A stretch of DNA of 14,494 nucleotides from DATAAZ01 sp036259875. Lineage in GTDB: Bacteria > Actinomycetota > Thermoleophilia > Gaiellales > Gaiellaceae. Under the pieces are notes generated by a model. It had not been told where the DNA came from. It saw only the letters and a program-made list of their open reading frames with translations, and did no database searches. Shown one piece after another: positions 12,949 through 14,494 of the stretch (position 1 is its first letter; every line of letters begins with the position of its first letter). The stretch lies in contig DATAAZ010000054.1 in NCBI GenBank assembly GCA_036259875.1, forward strand, positions 1 through 14,494, in the 5' to 3' direction. A program made the position numbers and the translations under genes.

Positions 12949-14494
12949 CGCGCCTCGCTGAGGGTCATCTGCCGGTCTCCGACGTCGCGGACGCGCTGGA
13001 GCGCGTCCTCGGCCGACTCCATCGGCGCCCAGGGAAGCGGCTCGGGGGGGAGCGGCGGCTCGTGGCCGGTCTCCTCGCGCGCGCGTGCGCGGATCTCGTC
13101 GAGCGGCGGGCCGAAGTCGAAGTCGAGAAGCTCTCCGCGCTCCTCCCGCATGCGGGCCCGGAGCTTCTCGGTCGCCTCCGCGTCGCCGACGACGACGCCG
13201 TAGTCCCGTTCCGCCTTCTCGCGCGAGACGAGGCCCTTGGCGACGTCCGCCTCGACGCGCTCCACGGGGCGGTCGAGCGGGTCCTTCCAGCCCCCGCCCC
13301 CGGCGGTCCGGTAGACGAGGACGTCGCCGGGGCGCACCTGCACCTCGTCGCACTTCGACGGCAGCAGCTCCTCCGTCCCGTCGACGCGGCGGAGGATCTT
13401 CTCCGAGCGGCTGCCGGGCTTCCCGCCGATGATCCCCCAGGGGTACGTGAGCCACCGGTCGTCGTGGATCGAGACCTCACCCGGCTCGAGGTACACGTAC
13501 CGCTTCTCGATCCCGTTGCCGCCGCGGTGGAAGCCGGCGCCGCCGGAGTCGGTGAGGGTCGTGTAGCCGTCGATCCGCACGGGATAGTACGCCTCGAGGT
13601 ACTCGGTGGGGATGTTCTGGAAGAGCGGCCACCAGGAGTGGCCGTCCGGCCCGTCGCCGATCGGGCGCCCGGGCAGGCCGCCGTAGGAGATCTCCATCAG
13701 GTAGAAGAACGTGCCTCTCCCGTCCCAGCCCGAGTAGAGCATGTACGGGCTCGTGCCGTAGCCCGCCGCGGTCGTGTGCTCGGGGCTCTTCCGGGCGAGG
13801 GCACCGCCGAGCACGTCGAAGAGGCGCGTGAGCGCGTGCGTCCGCGAGCCGAGCGCCGAGGGGAACTTCGGGTGCAGGAGACTTCCGTCGGGAATGACGA
13901 CGTGGAGGAGGGGATAGAAGCCGTCGTTGAAGAGGATCTGGGGGTCGAAGACCATGATCAGGTAGACCCCGATGAACATCTTGAACATCGCTTCCGAGAG
14001 GTAGAAGTTCACCGGGCCCATCGCCTGCGGGTCGGTCCCCGACCAGTCGAAGTAGGCGTGCTCGCCCTCGCGCCAGATCGTCAGCTTCATCTTGTACGGG
14101 CCGTGGCCGAGGCCGTCGTCGTCGATCCAGTCCTCGAACGACTGCGGCTCCTCCGGGATGGCCGCGAGGATGAGCTTCGCCATCGCGTTATACGTGCGGT
14201 CGAGGAGTGCCTGGCACGCGGCGAGGTAGGTGTCCTTGCCGAAGCGCTCGCACAGCTCGTGCACGCGCTTCTCGCCCGTCCGGCAGCCCGCGATGATGCC
14301 CAGGAGGTCCGCCCGGTTCATCTCGGGCATGCGGACGTTGTTGAGGATGACGTCGAGCACGTCCTGGCTCAGGACGCCCTCGCGGAAGATCTTCACCGGC
14401 GGGATGCTGAGCCCCTCGCCGAAGATGGGGGTGGCGCCGGTAGGCAGCGAGCCGGGCAGCGGCCCGCCCACGTCCATCTGGTGGCCGAACATGC
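12945..14494 (-). CDS. hyuB: Hydantoinase B / 5-oxoprolinase-type subunit (HyuB), 5'-truncated by window edge
   Basis: At least 516 residues are encoded; the frame is open at the window edge, and roughly the first 100-130 residues of a typical family member are missing. The visible part begins in the conserved MDVGGPLPGSLPTGATPIF segment and continues through IPPVKIFREG and NRADLLGIIAGCRTGEKR. It ends in the Gly-rich block TAGGGGWKDPLDRPVERV that is typical of the family. HyuB subunits pair with a HyuA subunit for ATP-dependent opening of hydantoins, N-methylhydantoin or 5-oxoproline, and relatives carboxylate ketones. HyuA is not in the window and would be expected upstream. A tail of about 65 residues follows the usual C-terminal helix and is Glu/Arg/Pro-rich. 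The stop overlaps the next gene by 4 bp. Confidence 0.92.
   Translation of the reverse strand, partial: MFGHQMDVGGPLPGSLPTGATPIFGEGLSIPPVKIFREGVLSQDVLDVILNNVRMPEMNRADLLGIIAGCRTGEKRVHELCERFGKDTYLAACQALLDRTYNAMAKLILAAIPEEPQSFEDWIDDDGLGHGPYKMKLTIWREGEHAYFDWSGTDPQAMGPVNFYLSEAMFKMFIGVYLIMVFDPQILFNDGFYPLLHVVIPDGSLLHPKFPSALGSRTHALTRLFDVLGGALARKSPEHTTAAGYGTSPYMLYSGWDGRGTFFYLMEISYGGLPGRPIGDGPDGHSWWPLFQNIPTEYLEAYYPVRIDGYTTLTDSGGAGFHRGGNGIEKRYVYLEPGEVSIHDDRWLTYPWGIIGGKPGSRSEKILRRVDGTEELLPSKCDEVQVRPGDVLVYRTAGGGGWKDPLDRPVERVEADVAKGLVSREKAERDYGVVVGDAEATEKLRARMREERGELLDFDFGPPLDEIRARAREETGHEPPLPPEPLPWAPMESAEDALQRVRDVGDRQMTLSEAR

Noticed and set aside
1..14494. tRNA/rRNA genes, CRISPR array, insertion sequence or prophage elements
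   Set aside because: No cloverleaf-like sequence, regular repeat-spacer pattern, transposase or integrase was found on either strand.

Overview
The window is G+C-rich (roughly 70% by eye) bacterial DNA, densely packed, with GTG starts, 1-4 bp start/stop overlaps, strong Shine-Dalgarno sites, and a Tat-exported lipoprotein substrate-binding protein. This style fits a soil or aquatic actinobacterium, perhaps of the Thermoleophilia/Gaiellales type. That placement is inference: there is no rRNA or other taxonomic marker here. All genes but one lie on the minus strand, so transcription runs from high to low coordinates.

Upstream operon (14494 to 9833, minus): a partial hydantoinase B/oxoprolinase-type subunit (hyuB), an isochorismatase-fold amidohydrolase of the N-carbamoylsarcosine amidase/maleamate amidohydrolase type, a LeuC-type large and LeuD-type small aconitase-superfamily hydratase pair, and a DUF3891 protein. 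Each joins the next by a short overlap, so this is one transcription unit entering from outside the window. After a 70 bp gap comes an alpha/beta hydrolase (9762 to 8932).

Transporter/catabolic operon (8682 to 1157, minus): a 249 bp non-coding gap carries a near-consensus sigma70-type promoter. It drives a spermidine/putrescine-type ABC importer (binding protein, ATPase, two permeases), then an L-asparaginase-family amidohydrolase, a D-hydantoinase/dihydropyrimidinase, and a second isochorismatase-fold amidohydrolase. An EamA/DMT transporter (1105 to 236) follows after 51 bp. It converges with the 3' end of a plus-strand polysaccharide-deacetylase/PuuE-type gene (1 to 231).

Working model (inference): the locus imports and dismantles a nitrogenous ring compound or amide. 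The ABC importer brings it in. A cyclic amidohydrolase opens the ring (hydantoinase, HyuB with an unseen HyuA, possibly the PuuE-like protein). The isochorismatase-type enzymes and the asparaginase homologue remove carbamoyl or amide nitrogen. The LeuCD-type hydratase would feed the carbon skeleton to central metabolism. One attractive specific version is half-amide (maleamate) to maleate to malate, by an isochorismatase-type amidase followed by a LeuCD-type maleate hydratase.

Other notable points are a probable CTG start codon for the leuC-like gene, a 13-bp perfect hairpin just inside the ATPase gene, and a repeated motif AAGTC(A/G)GACA present in all three sizeable promoter-proximal gaps that suggests a common GntR-type regulator. 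No RNA genes, insertion sequences or CRISPR arrays were seen.
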